In this document: positions 1 through 8,154 of the stretch, piece by piece
Layout: every line of letters begins with the position of its first letter
Numbering within the stretch: the first letter of the stretch is position 1
NCBI RefSeq assembly: GCF_014931375.1
Contig: NZ_CP063117.1
Span: 806,001-870,000 of the forward strand
Direction of reading: 5' to 3'
Origin: Haemophilus parainfluenzae
GTDB taxonomy: Bacteria; Pseudomonadota; Gammaproteobacteria; Enterobacterales; Pasteurellaceae
Length of the DNA: 64,000 bases
The notes under the pieces: model-generated
What the model was told of the DNA's origin: nothing
The model's database searches: none
Seen by the model: the letters and a program-made list of their open reading frames with translations, nothing else
Translations under genes and position numbers: made by a program

Positions 1-2
1 TT

Positions 3-281
3 TTCTTGCTCGGTGTGCAATATAAGCAATATGAGCAAAATGAAGTCTATGCAGCTGATATCTCTAGCGTGGTGACATTTTTAAATTCGGTGAAAGATAG
101 TCAAAATTTACAGAAAGAAGATATTCGTACCAATAGCCGTACATTAATGAACGGCATGATTTTAAATATTCGGGATCAGTATTTCGAAGTCCATTTTAAT
201 AATGATTTTTCAGCGTATACCTTATCCCCAATTAACTTAGTAAACCCTAATGTTACTGTGATTGATAAGGAGGATAAATAA
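3..281 (+). CDS. DUF3290 family protein, 5' truncated by window edge
   Basis: The reading frame is open from base 3, so the true start lies outside the window. About 92 C-terminal residues are visible, ending NVTVIDKEDK. The visible part looks like the soluble domain of DUF3290 proteins, which normally carry N-terminal membrane segments. The stop overlaps the next start by one base (TAATG), and the AAGGAGG ahead of that start lies inside this gene, so the two are translationally coupled. DUF3290 genes usually stand next to DUF421 genes in Firmicutes, and that is the arrangement here. Function is unknown; the family call rests on recall of sequence and context. Confidence 0.6.
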   Translation, partial: FLLGVQYKQYEQNEVYAADISSVVTFLNSVKDSQNLQKEDIRTNSRTLMNGMILNIRDQYFEVHFNNDFSAYTLSPINLVNPNVTVIDKEDK

Positions 282-916
282 TGGATGGCTACACATTATT
301 AGGCTTGAAATTGGCCATGGGTATTATTGGACTGGTACTCCAAATTAACTTAATGGGAAAAGGTAACCTTGCACCGACTTCCGCGATGGATCAGGTACAA
401 AACTATGTGCTAGGTGGCATTATTGGTGGTGTGATTTATAGCGATAGTATTGGGGTATTCCAGTTCTCTCTCGTGCTCGTGCTTTGGACATTATTGGTTT
501 TTACCCTCCGTTTTATCAAAAATCATAACAAATTAGTTAAATCTTTGATTGATGGTAAACCTGTTTGGGTGATTTCAAACGGTAAGGTTAAAACCGCTGA
601 ATGTATGAAACACAGTATTACTGCTAATGACCTCATGTTTAAGTTACGTGCTGCCGGTATTTATGAAATCAAAACGGTTAAACGTGCGGTATTCGAACAA
701 AATGGGCAACTCTCGATTATTCAATACGGCGATGATAACTTACGTTATCCATTAATTGTTGATGGACAATTAGATGATGATGTTTTAGACATTATTGATC
801 GTGATGAAGAATGGGTTAAAGCTGAGTTAGAAAAACAGAACATGACGATTGAGCAAGTGTATATTGGCGAATACTTGAATGGTCAGTTAGTGGCACATGT
901 ATATGAAAACAAATAA
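281..916 (+). CDS. DUF421 (YetF-type) membrane protein
   Basis: This 211-residue protein has hydrophobic segments in roughly residues 5-25, 45-60 and 63-82, followed by a soluble C-terminal domain with GKPVWVISNGKV and RAAGIYEIKTVKRAVFEQNG. That matches the DUF421/YetF layout of about three membrane helices plus a cytoplasmic YetF domain. It is coupled by a one-base overlap to the DUF3290 gene upstream, so the products probably act together in the inner membrane. The biochemical role of the family is not established. A uptake-sequence hairpin follows directly. Confidence 0.8.
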   Translation: MDGYTLLGLKLAMGIIGLVLQINLMGKGNLAPTSAMDQVQNYVLGGIIGGVIYSDSIGVFQFSLVLVLWTLLVFTLRFIKNHNKLVKSLIDGKPVWVISNGKVKTAECMKHSITANDLMFKLRAAGIYEIKTVKRAVFEQNGQLSIIQYGDDNLRYPLIVDGQLDDDVLDIIDRDEEWVKAELEKQNMTIEQVYIGEYLNGQLVAHVYENK

Positions 917-919
917 AAG

Positions 920-944
920 AGACCGCACCTTAAAAGTGCGGTCT
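920..944 (+). terminator. USS-type terminator after the DUF421 gene
   Basis: AGACCGCAC (920-928) pairs with GTGCGGTCT (936-944) and is followed by a T run. The right arm contains an exact AAGTGCGGT uptake signal. Confidence 0.85.
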
Positions 945-1092
945 TTTTTATTAAATATTTAAACCTACAAATTATTATTTTGTGCGATTTAGTAATTAAC
1001 TTTAATTTTTTTTTAATTGTAGATTTTAATACTTAAAATTATAATAGCTTTGGATTTTTATTATTACTTTTATTTCCTAAGGAACCTATCTT

Positions 1093-3039
1093 ATGAACAT
1101 TCAAAAAACAATGCTCGCTACAGCGCTATTAGCTTTTTTAACTGGTTGTGGAAGTAGTGGCGGTGGCTCTAGCCAACCGACATCAAATAATGAAGTTAAA
1201 AATGATCAAGCAACACAAGCTCAAGTAGAGAAACAGAAAAACGAAGTTCAAGCGTTAAAAACTCAATTAGCCCAAGCACAATCAAATCAAAAGCAAATTG
1301 AAGAAAAATTAAAATTAGCGGAACAAAGTCATAAAAAAGATCTGTCTTCTGCAAAAGCTAATCTTGCTTCAGCACAAGATAATCTGAATAAGGCACAAGC
1401 AGCCTTAAAACAAGCGGAATTTCAATCAGCGGTAAGCCAAAAAGAAAGAGATTCGCTACAGAAACAATTGCGTCAAGCCGAACAAGATTTATCTAAGGCT
1501 CAACAGGAAAAATTATTAGCTGAAAAAGAGCTAAGTAATAAACTTACTGAAGCCAATAAGCTTATGAGCCGTAAAGAGGTGTTAGATTTTGCTTTACATA
1601 ATGGATTGCATACTCAGGATTCAGAAGAGTTTGCAGATGATTTCCAAAATAAACCAAAATCCTATGTTATCGATCAATTACTTGATGTCCATAAAATCAT
1701 TGCCATTAAAAATTTAGCAAGAAGATATGGTTTGCCTGAAGCTGATGTGCGTCAATTTGCTAAAGAGAATAAAAATAAAACATTAGAGGAATCAACTAAA
1801 CTTCTGGATAGTAAAAAAGAAGAAATTGCCCAAAAACGTGAAGCACTTAACAAAGAAGTATTTGAACTAGCTAAAGCAAAAGGTTTAGAGGAGTGGGAAG
1901 CTCGTAATTTTGCTTATGGCAGACATCATTCAGATAAAGCGGGAGCGTTAGAGGACTTAAATAAATATCTTACTGAAAAAGCGGAAAGAGAAAATAAAAT
2001 TAATGAATTAATTAACCTTGCTAAAGAAAAAGGATTGGAGGAGTGGGAAGCTCGTAATTTTGCTTATGACAATCTTAATAATGATCGAGAACAAGTGCAA
2101 AAGAATTTGGCTCAAATTGAAAATAGAAAAAGCGTTATTAAGGAATTGACTAAGTTAGCTAAGGAGCATGGTTTAACAGATATTGATGCTAATAGATTTG
2201 CTAATGAAAATGTAGATAAGGAAAGTTCAACTATATTAGAACATCTGGAAAAATTTATCATGGATAGTGCAGTTGAACAAGCTAATGAAATTAAGCTTAA
2301 AGTTGGAGATAATATACCACAAGGGTTTACACCAAAATATGATGATAAAACTCAATCAATATATAATCAACAGGCAAAAGAAATTGGTAAAGAAAGAACA
2401 TATAAAGATATTTATAATCAAAGATACTCAATTGTTGCTGCAAAATATGAAAGCTATGATAACTCTCAGAACCCAGAATCATCTGGGGTAGATTATAGTT
2501 TAAGTATACAACCTATAAGCGGAAGATTTGGGGGATTTGAAACTAAAATACTACCAACAGAAGGGAGTGCAATATATCAGGGGAAAGCATTTACTATCGA
2601 GCGTCAGGGTAACCTAACTTACAATGTTGATTTTGCAAGAAGAGAAGGGGAAGGGAATATTACTGAACTAAAAGATTTAGGAACTTTACATCTTGATAAG
2701 GGAAATATTGTTCGTCCATTTAATTATGAGGGCTGGGGATTAGGTATAAATTCTAGTATAACAGCAAAAGAATGGCAGGGACAAAATGTGAAAGGGCAAT
2801 ATCAATTGTTTTTTTATGGTCCAAATGCCGAGGAAATTGCTGGTGTAGCGGGGATAGTTCAAGTCCAATCAGATAGCAATGCTAAAAAACTATCTGATGT
2901 GCTTCCTACCTCTGGAGGCTATAGTGGATATTCAGAAAATCTTTTACAAGAACTACCTAATACCTATCGAAATGATCCTAATGGGGGATTCGGAGTTGAT
3001 ATAGGTTTCGGTGGCACTCGCGGCGAAATTCAAAAATAA
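1093..3039 (+). CDS. Slam-type surface lipoprotein with coiled coil, helical repeats and TbpB-like barrel
   Basis: This 648-residue predicted lipoprotein has the lipobox LTGC with acylated Cys19, followed by the Ser/Gly linker GSSGGGSS. Residues ~35-158 are a Q/K/A/E-rich coiled coil. Residues ~160-390 hold five degenerate ~45-residue helical units, each with a K-x-x-GL segment and then a FA-x-x-N/F-like segment; two share GLEEWEARNFAY exactly. Residues ~440-590 resemble the C-terminal eight-stranded barrel of Slam substrates (TbpB-like), with NLTYNVDFARREGEGN and FYGPNAEEIAGV. The end, GFGVDIGFGGTRGEIQK, fits the last barrel strand. The next gene encodes Slam, so surface display is the likely fate. 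The ligand is unknown; there is no TonB receptor partner here, so it need not be an iron-uptake protein. Confidence 0.75.
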   Translation: MNIQKTMLATALLAFLTGCGSSGGGSSQPTSNNEVKNDQATQAQVEKQKNEVQALKTQLAQAQSNQKQIEEKLKLAEQSHKKDLSSAKANLASAQDNLNKAQAALKQAEFQSAVSQKERDSLQKQLRQAEQDLSKAQQEKLLAEKELSNKLTEANKLMSRKEVLDFALHNGLHTQDSEEFADDFQNKPKSYVIDQLLDVHKIIAIKNLARRYGLPEADVRQFAKENKNKTLEESTKLLDSKKEEIAQKREALNKEVFELAKAKGLEEWEARNFAYGRHHSDKAGALEDLNKYLTEKAERENKINELINLAKEKGLEEWEARNFAYDNLNNDREQVQKNLAQIENRKSVIKELTKLAKEHGLTDIDANRFANENVDKESSTILEHLEKFIMDSAVEQANEIKLKVGDNIPQGFTPKYDDKTQSIYNQQAKEIGKERTYKDIYNQRYSIVAAKYESYDNSQNPESSGVDYSLSIQPISGRFGGFETKILPTEGSAIYQGKAFTIERQGNLTYNVDFARREGEGNITELKDLGTLHLDKGNIVRPFNYEGWGLGINSSITAKEWQGQNVKGQYQLFFYGPNAEEIAGVAGIVQVQSDSNAKKLSDVLPTSGGYSGYSENLLQELPNTYRNDPNGGFGVDIGFGGTRGEIQK

Positions 3040-3055
3040 TCTAAATATTTAGTAA

Positions 3056-3087
3056 AAATGCCGTTTAAATTGGTTTAAACGGCATTT
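3056..3087 (+). terminator. hairpin between the lipoprotein and Slam genes
   Basis: AAATGCCGTTTAAA (3056-3069) pairs perfectly with TTTAAACGGCATTT (3074-3087) around a TTGG loop. Only a short T tract follows, so termination may be partial. Confidence 0.7.
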
Positions 3088-3252
3088 GTTATTAAAAAAT
3101 TTCAGAATGTATACTTATGCCGATGAGGCTAATAACTTCATTATGATGATTTGATAGATTAACATGAGAAGCCATATAAAAATATGGCAATCATAATAAT
3201 CTTTAAAGTTTTGGTATTCGCGGTTTTACACCTCTATTTAGAGATCTATCAC

Positions 3253-4677
3253 ATGAAAAAAATTATAAATTTCCTTATTTTTCTGCCACTTGTTGGTCAA
3301 GCGGAAACCTTTCACGCACCACAACCCGTTTTTTTTGAAAATAACATCTTACCAAAACAGTCCGAGTTGCAAATTAAAACTCAATCTAAAACTGAAAATC
3401 TAACAGCACCTTCAATTACACTGTCAGAGCAAGATCACGCAAAGAACAAACTGGAGAAATTGATTAATTATGGCGTTGTAAAACAACAATGGGCTTTGCT
3501 AAAACAAGTTTTACCGTTGTATCAACAGCAAGCTAATTATGATGTTACGCTTTATCGCTACGCAAAGGGAGCGATGCTGAGAGCTGAACAGGAGTATGCA
3601 GAGGCTATTGCTCTTTATCAACAAATTTTAGTAGATAAACCTGAGTTATCTTATCCTCGCTTTGATTTAGGTGTGATGTTATTTGAGAACAAGCAATATC
3701 GACAAGCCGAGATGGAGCTAAAACAAGCGAAACCAATGCTTTTCCCTCAAATGCAACAATTAGCAGATCGTTATTTGCAAGCAATAACAGAACGCCAAAG
3801 TTGGCAGCCAGATGTTGAATTGCAATATACGCAAACAGATAATGTGAACAATGCGTCCTCTCAACAAGATATTATTTTAGGTGGTTTACGTTTTAAAAAA
3901 GATGAAGAATCCTTACCACAAAAGGCGCATGGTTTTCGTTATGGTTTGGGGCTGAATCGTGAATTGAACCTGGATGGTAATCATTTTATTGCGTTTAATA
4001 GCCGTTTCAGTGGAGTACATTATTGGGATAATCAAGATTATAGCGAAAAATCACTTTATGCTTCTCTTGGATATCGACATCGTTCAGCTTTACAAGCTTT
4101 TGGATTTATGCCATTTTTTGAACAGAATTGGCTAGGTTCTCCACGTTATAGTAAAAATTATGGGATGGTTGCAGATTTTCGGCGAGAATTAAGCACTTAT
4201 TGGGCAATTTCAACTTCGATTTCTCATACGCAAAAACGTTATGTTGATCCATCAGTTGCTCGCCGACATAATGGTTACATTAATGGCGTCACACTCTCTT
4301 TAAGCTATCAAGTCAAACCGAATTGGCTATTGTTTGGTGGCGTTGAAGGAAGCATTGACCGTAGTAAAGATAAAGCTGAGTCTTCACTTCGCCGTGGCGT
4401 AAATATCGGTACAGTATGGGAGCTCAAAGATTTTGTGAATCGTGTGAGTTTACGTTATATAAAACGTGATTTCCGAGCAGAAAACTTTTATTTTCCCGAG
4501 AAAAAACGACAAGATAAGGAATATAGTTTGAATGCAACGCTTTGGCATAACAAATTGCAGTGGAATGGTTTTATACCTAAACTGAATTATCGTTATCGTA
4601 AAATTGATAGTAATATTCCTGAATTCTATTCACGTAAAAGTAGTGAGTGGTTTGTTTCGGTGGAAAAGCAATTTTAA
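3253..4677 (+). CDS. Slam outer-membrane lipoprotein translocator (TPR + DUF560 barrel)
   Basis: Slam proteins move TbpB-like lipoproteins to the cell surface. I chose the ATG at 3253 (474 residues) because it gives a clean signal peptide, MKKIINFLIFLPLVGQA; the ATG at 3184 would add 23 hydrophobic residues in front of it. Residues ~65-180 are helical and TPR-like (ALYQQILVDKPELSYPRFDL, then QYRQAEMELKQAKP). From WQPDVELQYTQTDNVNN onward the protein is a run of alternating aromatic beta strands and ends in Phe (WFVSVEKQF), as expected for a DUF560 barrel inserted by BAM. The adjacent lipoprotein is the obvious substrate. The SD before 3253 is weak. Confidence 0.85.
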   Translation: MKKIINFLIFLPLVGQAETFHAPQPVFFENNILPKQSELQIKTQSKTENLTAPSITLSEQDHAKNKLEKLINYGVVKQQWALLKQVLPLYQQQANYDVTLYRYAKGAMLRAEQEYAEAIALYQQILVDKPELSYPRFDLGVMLFENKQYRQAEMELKQAKPMLFPQMQQLADRYLQAITERQSWQPDVELQYTQTDNVNNASSQQDIILGGLRFKKDEESLPQKAHGFRYGLGLNRELNLDGNHFIAFNSRFSGVHYWDNQDYSEKSLYASLGYRHRSALQAFGFMPFFEQNWLGSPRYSKNYGMVADFRRELSTYWAISTSISHTQKRYVDPSVARRHNGYINGVTLSLSYQVKPNWLLFGGVEGSIDRSKDKAESSLRRGVNIGTVWELKDFVNRVSLRYIKRDFRAENFYFPEKKRQDKEYSLNATLWHNKLQWNGFIPKLNYRYRKIDSNIPEFYSRKSSEWFVSVEKQF

Positions 4678-4695
4678 ATTTGATCAAAATAAATA

Positions 4696-4730
4696 AAAAG
4701 TCTTGCTCATTTGCTGTGAGCAAGACTTTT
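4696..4730. terminator. bidirectional terminator between slam and tyrP
   Basis: AAAAGTCTTGCTCA (4696-4709) pairs with TGAGCAAGACTTTT (4717-4730). A/T tracts on both sides serve the two converging genes. Confidence 0.85.
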
Positions 4731-4761
4731 TTATTGAAGTGCGGTCTTTTTTTGTTTCATT

Positions 4762-5976
4762 TTAACCCACGACAAAAGGTAAGTAACCCGCTCGGATGGC
4801 AAAAGGAATCGAAGTAATAATTACCCCAAGCACTAAGACGAGCACTAACAATGCTTTACCGCCCCATACTCGGTATGGCAAGTTTGGATGAATTTTGCGT
4901 GCTTTCCAAACTAATGCTACCGGTAAAACTACAGCGTAGAACGCGAACATTTGACCGGCATAACCCAGAGCGAGAATAAAACCTTCCGGATAGAAAAGGG
5001 AGAAAAGCACTGGGGGAATAAAGGTCATTAGACCTAATGAAATACGCCCTGCATGAATATCAAAAGATTGTTTGAGTAAGTCTTCAATACATTCTAATAA
5101 GCCTAATGCCACACCTAAGAATGAGGTTACTAACGCTAAAGTCGAGAAGATTTTTACTGCATTAGCAATAATTGGGCTTTGGGTGATTTCTAAGGTTGCT
5201 TTCACTAAGCCATTTAATGTAGCGTCTTCACGTAAAATTTGTAAAAACTCATTTTGGCTGAGTAAGCCGTGCGTAGAAAGCTGCCATAAAAAGTAAGCAA
5301 ATAACGTGATGCCAGAACCCACTAAAATCGCAATGCGTAAGGATTTTACATTACCGTCTAAGTATTTATTTAAACTTGGAATGGAACCATGGAAACCAAA
5401 TGCCGTGAAAAATACAGGGCTTGCAGAAATAATTAAAGCGTTATCAATTGGCATCGCCATTAAGTTATCAAATTTGATGTTCGGTAGCATTAACGCGAGT
5501 ACTAAGATAAAAGCAGCAATCATCACAAAGAATAACACGCGATTGATTTTATCTACACTGTGTGTGCCGATGACAATAAAACTACCGAAGAAAATGGTGA
5601 ATACAAGCACCGCGATTTTGTTCATGGTGTCTTTATCGCCCATGGCTGGGAGTAAATCCATTAATAAGGAACCACCACCACTTACGTAAGCAGCAATTAA
5701 GGCATATAAGAAGACAATTAAAACCGCGGTGGAAATAATTCGCCCTGCTTTACCAAAATATTGAGCAGCAAGTGTGCCGATCCCCGCATCGCTGTCAGCG
5801 GTTTGATACAGTTCCACGAATAAAAGTGCGGTGAAAGTAAGCACTGCCCACAAGCCAATTAATAAGAAAACAGTTGCAGTTAAGCCAATTCCTGCAGAGG
5901 TCAGTGGCATTGCCAACATCCCCGCCCCAATCATGGTTCCTGCAACAAGTAAGGTACTTCCCACGGTCTTGTTCAT
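4762..5976 (-). CDS. tyrP: tyrosine-type aromatic amino acid permease
   Basis: This 404-residue inner-membrane protein belongs to the hydroxy/aromatic amino acid permease (HAAAP) family, which imports tyrosine or tryptophan with protons. The N-terminus NKTVGSTLLVAGTMIGAGML is the family hallmark glycine-rich first helix, and about eleven hydrophobic segments follow. Length matches E. coli TyrP (403). AAGGAAG precedes the ATG. A strong promoter with a TyrR-like box lies upstream, which favours tyrP over mtr/tnaB-type members. Substrate choice between Tyr and Trp cannot be settled from the sequence alone. Confidence 0.85.
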   Translation of the reverse strand: MNKTVGSTLLVAGTMIGAGMLAMPLTSAGIGLTATVFLLIGLWAVLTFTALLFVELYQTADSDAGIGTLAAQYFGKAGRIISTAVLIVFLYALIAAYVSGGGSLLMDLLPAMGDKDTMNKIAVLVFTIFFGSFIVIGTHSVDKINRVLFFVMIAAFILVLALMLPNIKFDNLMAMPIDNALIISASPVFFTAFGFHGSIPSLNKYLDGNVKSLRIAILVGSGITLFAYFLWQLSTHGLLSQNEFLQILREDATLNGLVKATLEITQSPIIANAVKIFSTLALVTSFLGVALGLLECIEDLLKQSFDIHAGRISLGLMTFIPPVLFSLFYPEGFILALGYAGQMFAFYAVVLPVALVWKARKIHPNLPYRVWGGKALLVLVLVLGVIITSIPFAIRAGYLPFVVG

Positions 5977-6013
5977 TTTATCTTCCTTAGGTTGTAATAA
6001 TAAATTTACGTTG

Positions 6014-6043
6014 ATTGTATTTTAATCTTTACAGTGTGTAAAG
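6014..6043 (-). promoter_or_regulatory. tyrP promoter with TyrR-like operator
   Basis: On the minus strand, -35 TTTACA (6042-6037), a 17-base spacer and -10 TACAAT (6019-6014) form a good sigma-70 promoter. The spacer carries TGTAAA-N6-AATACA (6033-6016), close to the TyrR box TGTAAA-N6-TTTACA. A perfect palindrome CTTTACA-GTG-TGTAAAG spans 6027-6043. Occupancy would block polymerase. Regulator identity is inferred. Confidence 0.55.
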
Positions 6044-6152
6044 TAGGGAAAACAAAATTCTTCTACAAAATGTACGGTAGAAATGACCGCACTTTCCCGA
6101 TAAAATAGCCGGCAAATCAATTAAGACAAGAGACAATAGTAGGAGAGCGCTT

Positions 6153-7016
6153 ATGATTTATAGTATGACAGCCTTTGCACGCCTTGAAATCAAGAAAGAT
6201 TGGGGCGATGCAGTTTGGGAAATTCGTTCGGTTAACCAACGTTATTTGGAAAACTTTTTCCGCTTGCCAGAGCAATTCCGTGGCTTGGAAAATGCTTTGC
6301 GTGAGAAACTTCGTCAAAATCTCACTCGCGGTAAAATTGAATGCTCATTGCGTATTGATAGCAAAAAACAAGCAGCGGCTGAGATCAATTTAAATAAAGA
6401 ATTAGCGAATCAAGTTATTCAATCTTTACAATGGATTAAGTCGCAAGCTGGCGAGGGCGAAATCAATTTAACGGATGTATTGCGTTATCCTGGCGTGGTG
6501 GAAGCGGCTGAGCAAGATTTAGATGCGATCAGTCAAGATTTGTTGACAGCTTTTGATGAGTTGTTGGTGGAATTTATTGCAATGCGTGGACGTGAAGGCG
6601 AAAAATTACAAGCTATTATTCAACAACGTTTAGATGGCATTACGGTAGAAGCCGAAAAAGTGCGGTCACAAATGCCGGCGGTTTTACAATGGCAGCGTGA
6701 GCGTTTATTGCAACGTTTTGAAGAAGCGAAAATTCAACTTGATCCACAACGTGTCGAACAAGAAATGATTTTATTGGCGCAACGTGTGGATGTGGCGGAA
6801 GAATTAGATCGTTTGCAAATGCACGTGAAAGAAACCAATAATATCTTGAAAAAAGGCGGGGCAGTGGGCCGTAAATTGGATTTTATGATGCAAGAGCTGA
6901 ATCGTGAATCTAACACGTTGGCATCAAAATCCATTAATGCAGAGATCACCGCTTCTGCTGTGGAATTAAAAGTATTAATCGAACAAATGCGTGAGCAAAT
7001 TCAAAACCTTGAATAG
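6153..7016 (+). CDS. yicC: YicC family endoribonuclease
   Basis: The protein has 287 residues, the usual family length. The N-terminus MIYSMTAFAR and the C-terminal block with LDFMMQELNRESNTLASKS and ELKVLIEQMREQIQNLE are diagnostic of YicC. YicC is a hexameric RNase implicated in sRNA turnover in E. coli. TAGGAG precedes the ATG. The gene runs divergently from tyrP and ends 8 bases before ygfZ, so the two are probably co-transcribed. Confidence 0.92.
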   Translation: MIYSMTAFARLEIKKDWGDAVWEIRSVNQRYLENFFRLPEQFRGLENALREKLRQNLTRGKIECSLRIDSKKQAAAEINLNKELANQVIQSLQWIKSQAGEGEINLTDVLRYPGVVEAAEQDLDAISQDLLTAFDELLVEFIAMRGREGEKLQAIIQQRLDGITVEAEKVRSQMPAVLQWQRERLLQRFEEAKIQLDPQRVEQEMILLAQRVDVAEELDRLQMHVKETNNILKKGGAVGRKLDFMMQELNRESNTLASKSINAEITASAVELKVLIEQMREQIQNLE

Positions 7017-7024
7017 GAAAAATC

Positions 7025-7864
7025 ATGGCAACATTTATTTCATTAAACCACTATGATTTGGTGGAAGTGGCGGGCGTGGATGCAGAGAAATATCTGCAAG
7101 GCCAATTAACTTGTGATGTGGTGAATTTAGCAGCTGGCGCTTCAACGCTTACAGCACATTGCGATCCTAAAGGCAAAATGAATTCGTTATTCCGCTTAAT
7201 TAAGCTTTCAGTAGAGCAGTTTTTGATTTTAATGCCGAAAACTTTATTGGCTCCACTCGATCATTTAAAAAAATACGCGGTGTTTTCAAAAGTCACTTTC
7301 CAAGTATTGGATTGGCAAATTGTCGGCTTGATTGGTGAAAAGTGCGGTCGAATTCATGCGCAGATTGAATTAGATATTGATGAAAACCGTGCAATTTTGA
7401 TCAATCCAACACCGTTAGATGTCACTTTTAATGGCGATGAAAAACAATGGCTTTGTGCGGATATTCAAGCGGGCTTACCAAGCTTGAGCGCGGAAACGCA
7501 AAATGAATTTATCCCGCAGGCATTAAATCTACAAGCGATTGAACAAGCGATTTCTTTTACTAAAGGCTGTTATATCGGGCAAGAAACTGTTGCGCGAGCC
7601 AAATATCGTGGCGCCAATAAACGTGCGATGTATGTGCTTTCGGGGGAAACCACGGTTACACCGAAAATCGGCAGCGAAATTGAAATGCAGTTAGAAACAG
7701 CTTGGCGTAAAACTGGCACTATCGTAAGTGCGGTCAATTTTGACGGCGTTTTATGGTTACAAGTGGTGATGAACAACGATTTAGAAGAAGGGACGCATTT
7801 CCGTTTACCTGAAGATGGAACAGTTCTGAAAATTAAATCTCTTCCTTATTCCATAAACAACTAA
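7025..7864 (+). CDS. ygfZ: folate-binding tRNA-modifying protein YgfZ
   Basis: The protein has 279 residues. The signature KGCYIGQE at residues ~180-187 is the invariant YgfZ motif with its functional cysteine. The GcvT-like fold binds tetrahydrofolate and supports Fe-S enzymes such as MiaB. Somewhat shorter than E. coli YgfZ (326), as in other Pasteurellaceae. GGAAAAATC precedes the ATG. Likely in an operon with yicC; a terminator hairpin follows. Confidence 0.92.
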   Translation: MATFISLNHYDLVEVAGVDAEKYLQGQLTCDVVNLAAGASTLTAHCDPKGKMNSLFRLIKLSVEQFLILMPKTLLAPLDHLKKYAVFSKVTFQVLDWQIVGLIGEKCGRIHAQIELDIDENRAILINPTPLDVTFNGDEKQWLCADIQAGLPSLSAETQNEFIPQALNLQAIEQAISFTKGCYIGQETVARAKYRGANKRAMYVLSGETTVTPKIGSEIEMQLETAWRKTGTIVSAVNFDGVLWLQVVMNNDLEEGTHFRLPEDGTVLKIKSLPYSINN

Positions 7865-7896
7865 AGATATTGTCTCTTAATCTATTTTAAACTTAA

Positions 7897-7935
7897 AAAT
7901 CCTTGGCGAAGTCAATCTTTGCAAGGATTTTTTTA
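7897..7935 (+). terminator. terminator after ygfZ
   Basis: AAATCCTTG (7897-7905) pairs with CAAGGATTT (7922-7930), with an inner GCGAAG/CTTTGC extension, followed by a T run. Confidence 0.8.
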
Positions 7936-8048
7936 TTATGCCTTTTGTAATGAAAATTTATTTTCTAGCACAATTTCTGTATTTTTGTCAGATTTTTTGA
8001 ATAGTTAAAAAAATGTTACAAGGATAAAAGGGAAATGTTAAAAAATTA

Positions 8049-8064
8049 TGAGATCTTTGTCACA
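8049..8064 (+). promoter_or_regulatory. candidate CRP site upstream of lctP
   Basis: TGAGA-TCTTTG-TCACA matches the TGTGA-N6-TCACA consensus in one half fully and in three of five bases in the other. It lies about 40 bases before a plausible start site downstream of TAATAG (8083-8088), a class II spacing. Confidence 0.45.
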
Positions 8065-8154
8065 TTTTCAATAAATTTCACTTAATAGGGTATAGGTTTT
8101 TTCTTTAAAACCCATAGAATACGCGCAATTTTTAGTTATGTAAGAGGAGTAAGT

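Noticed and set aside
3090..3252. Fur box ahead of slam
   Set aside because: The region has AT-rich dyads, but no 19-bp match good enough to call.
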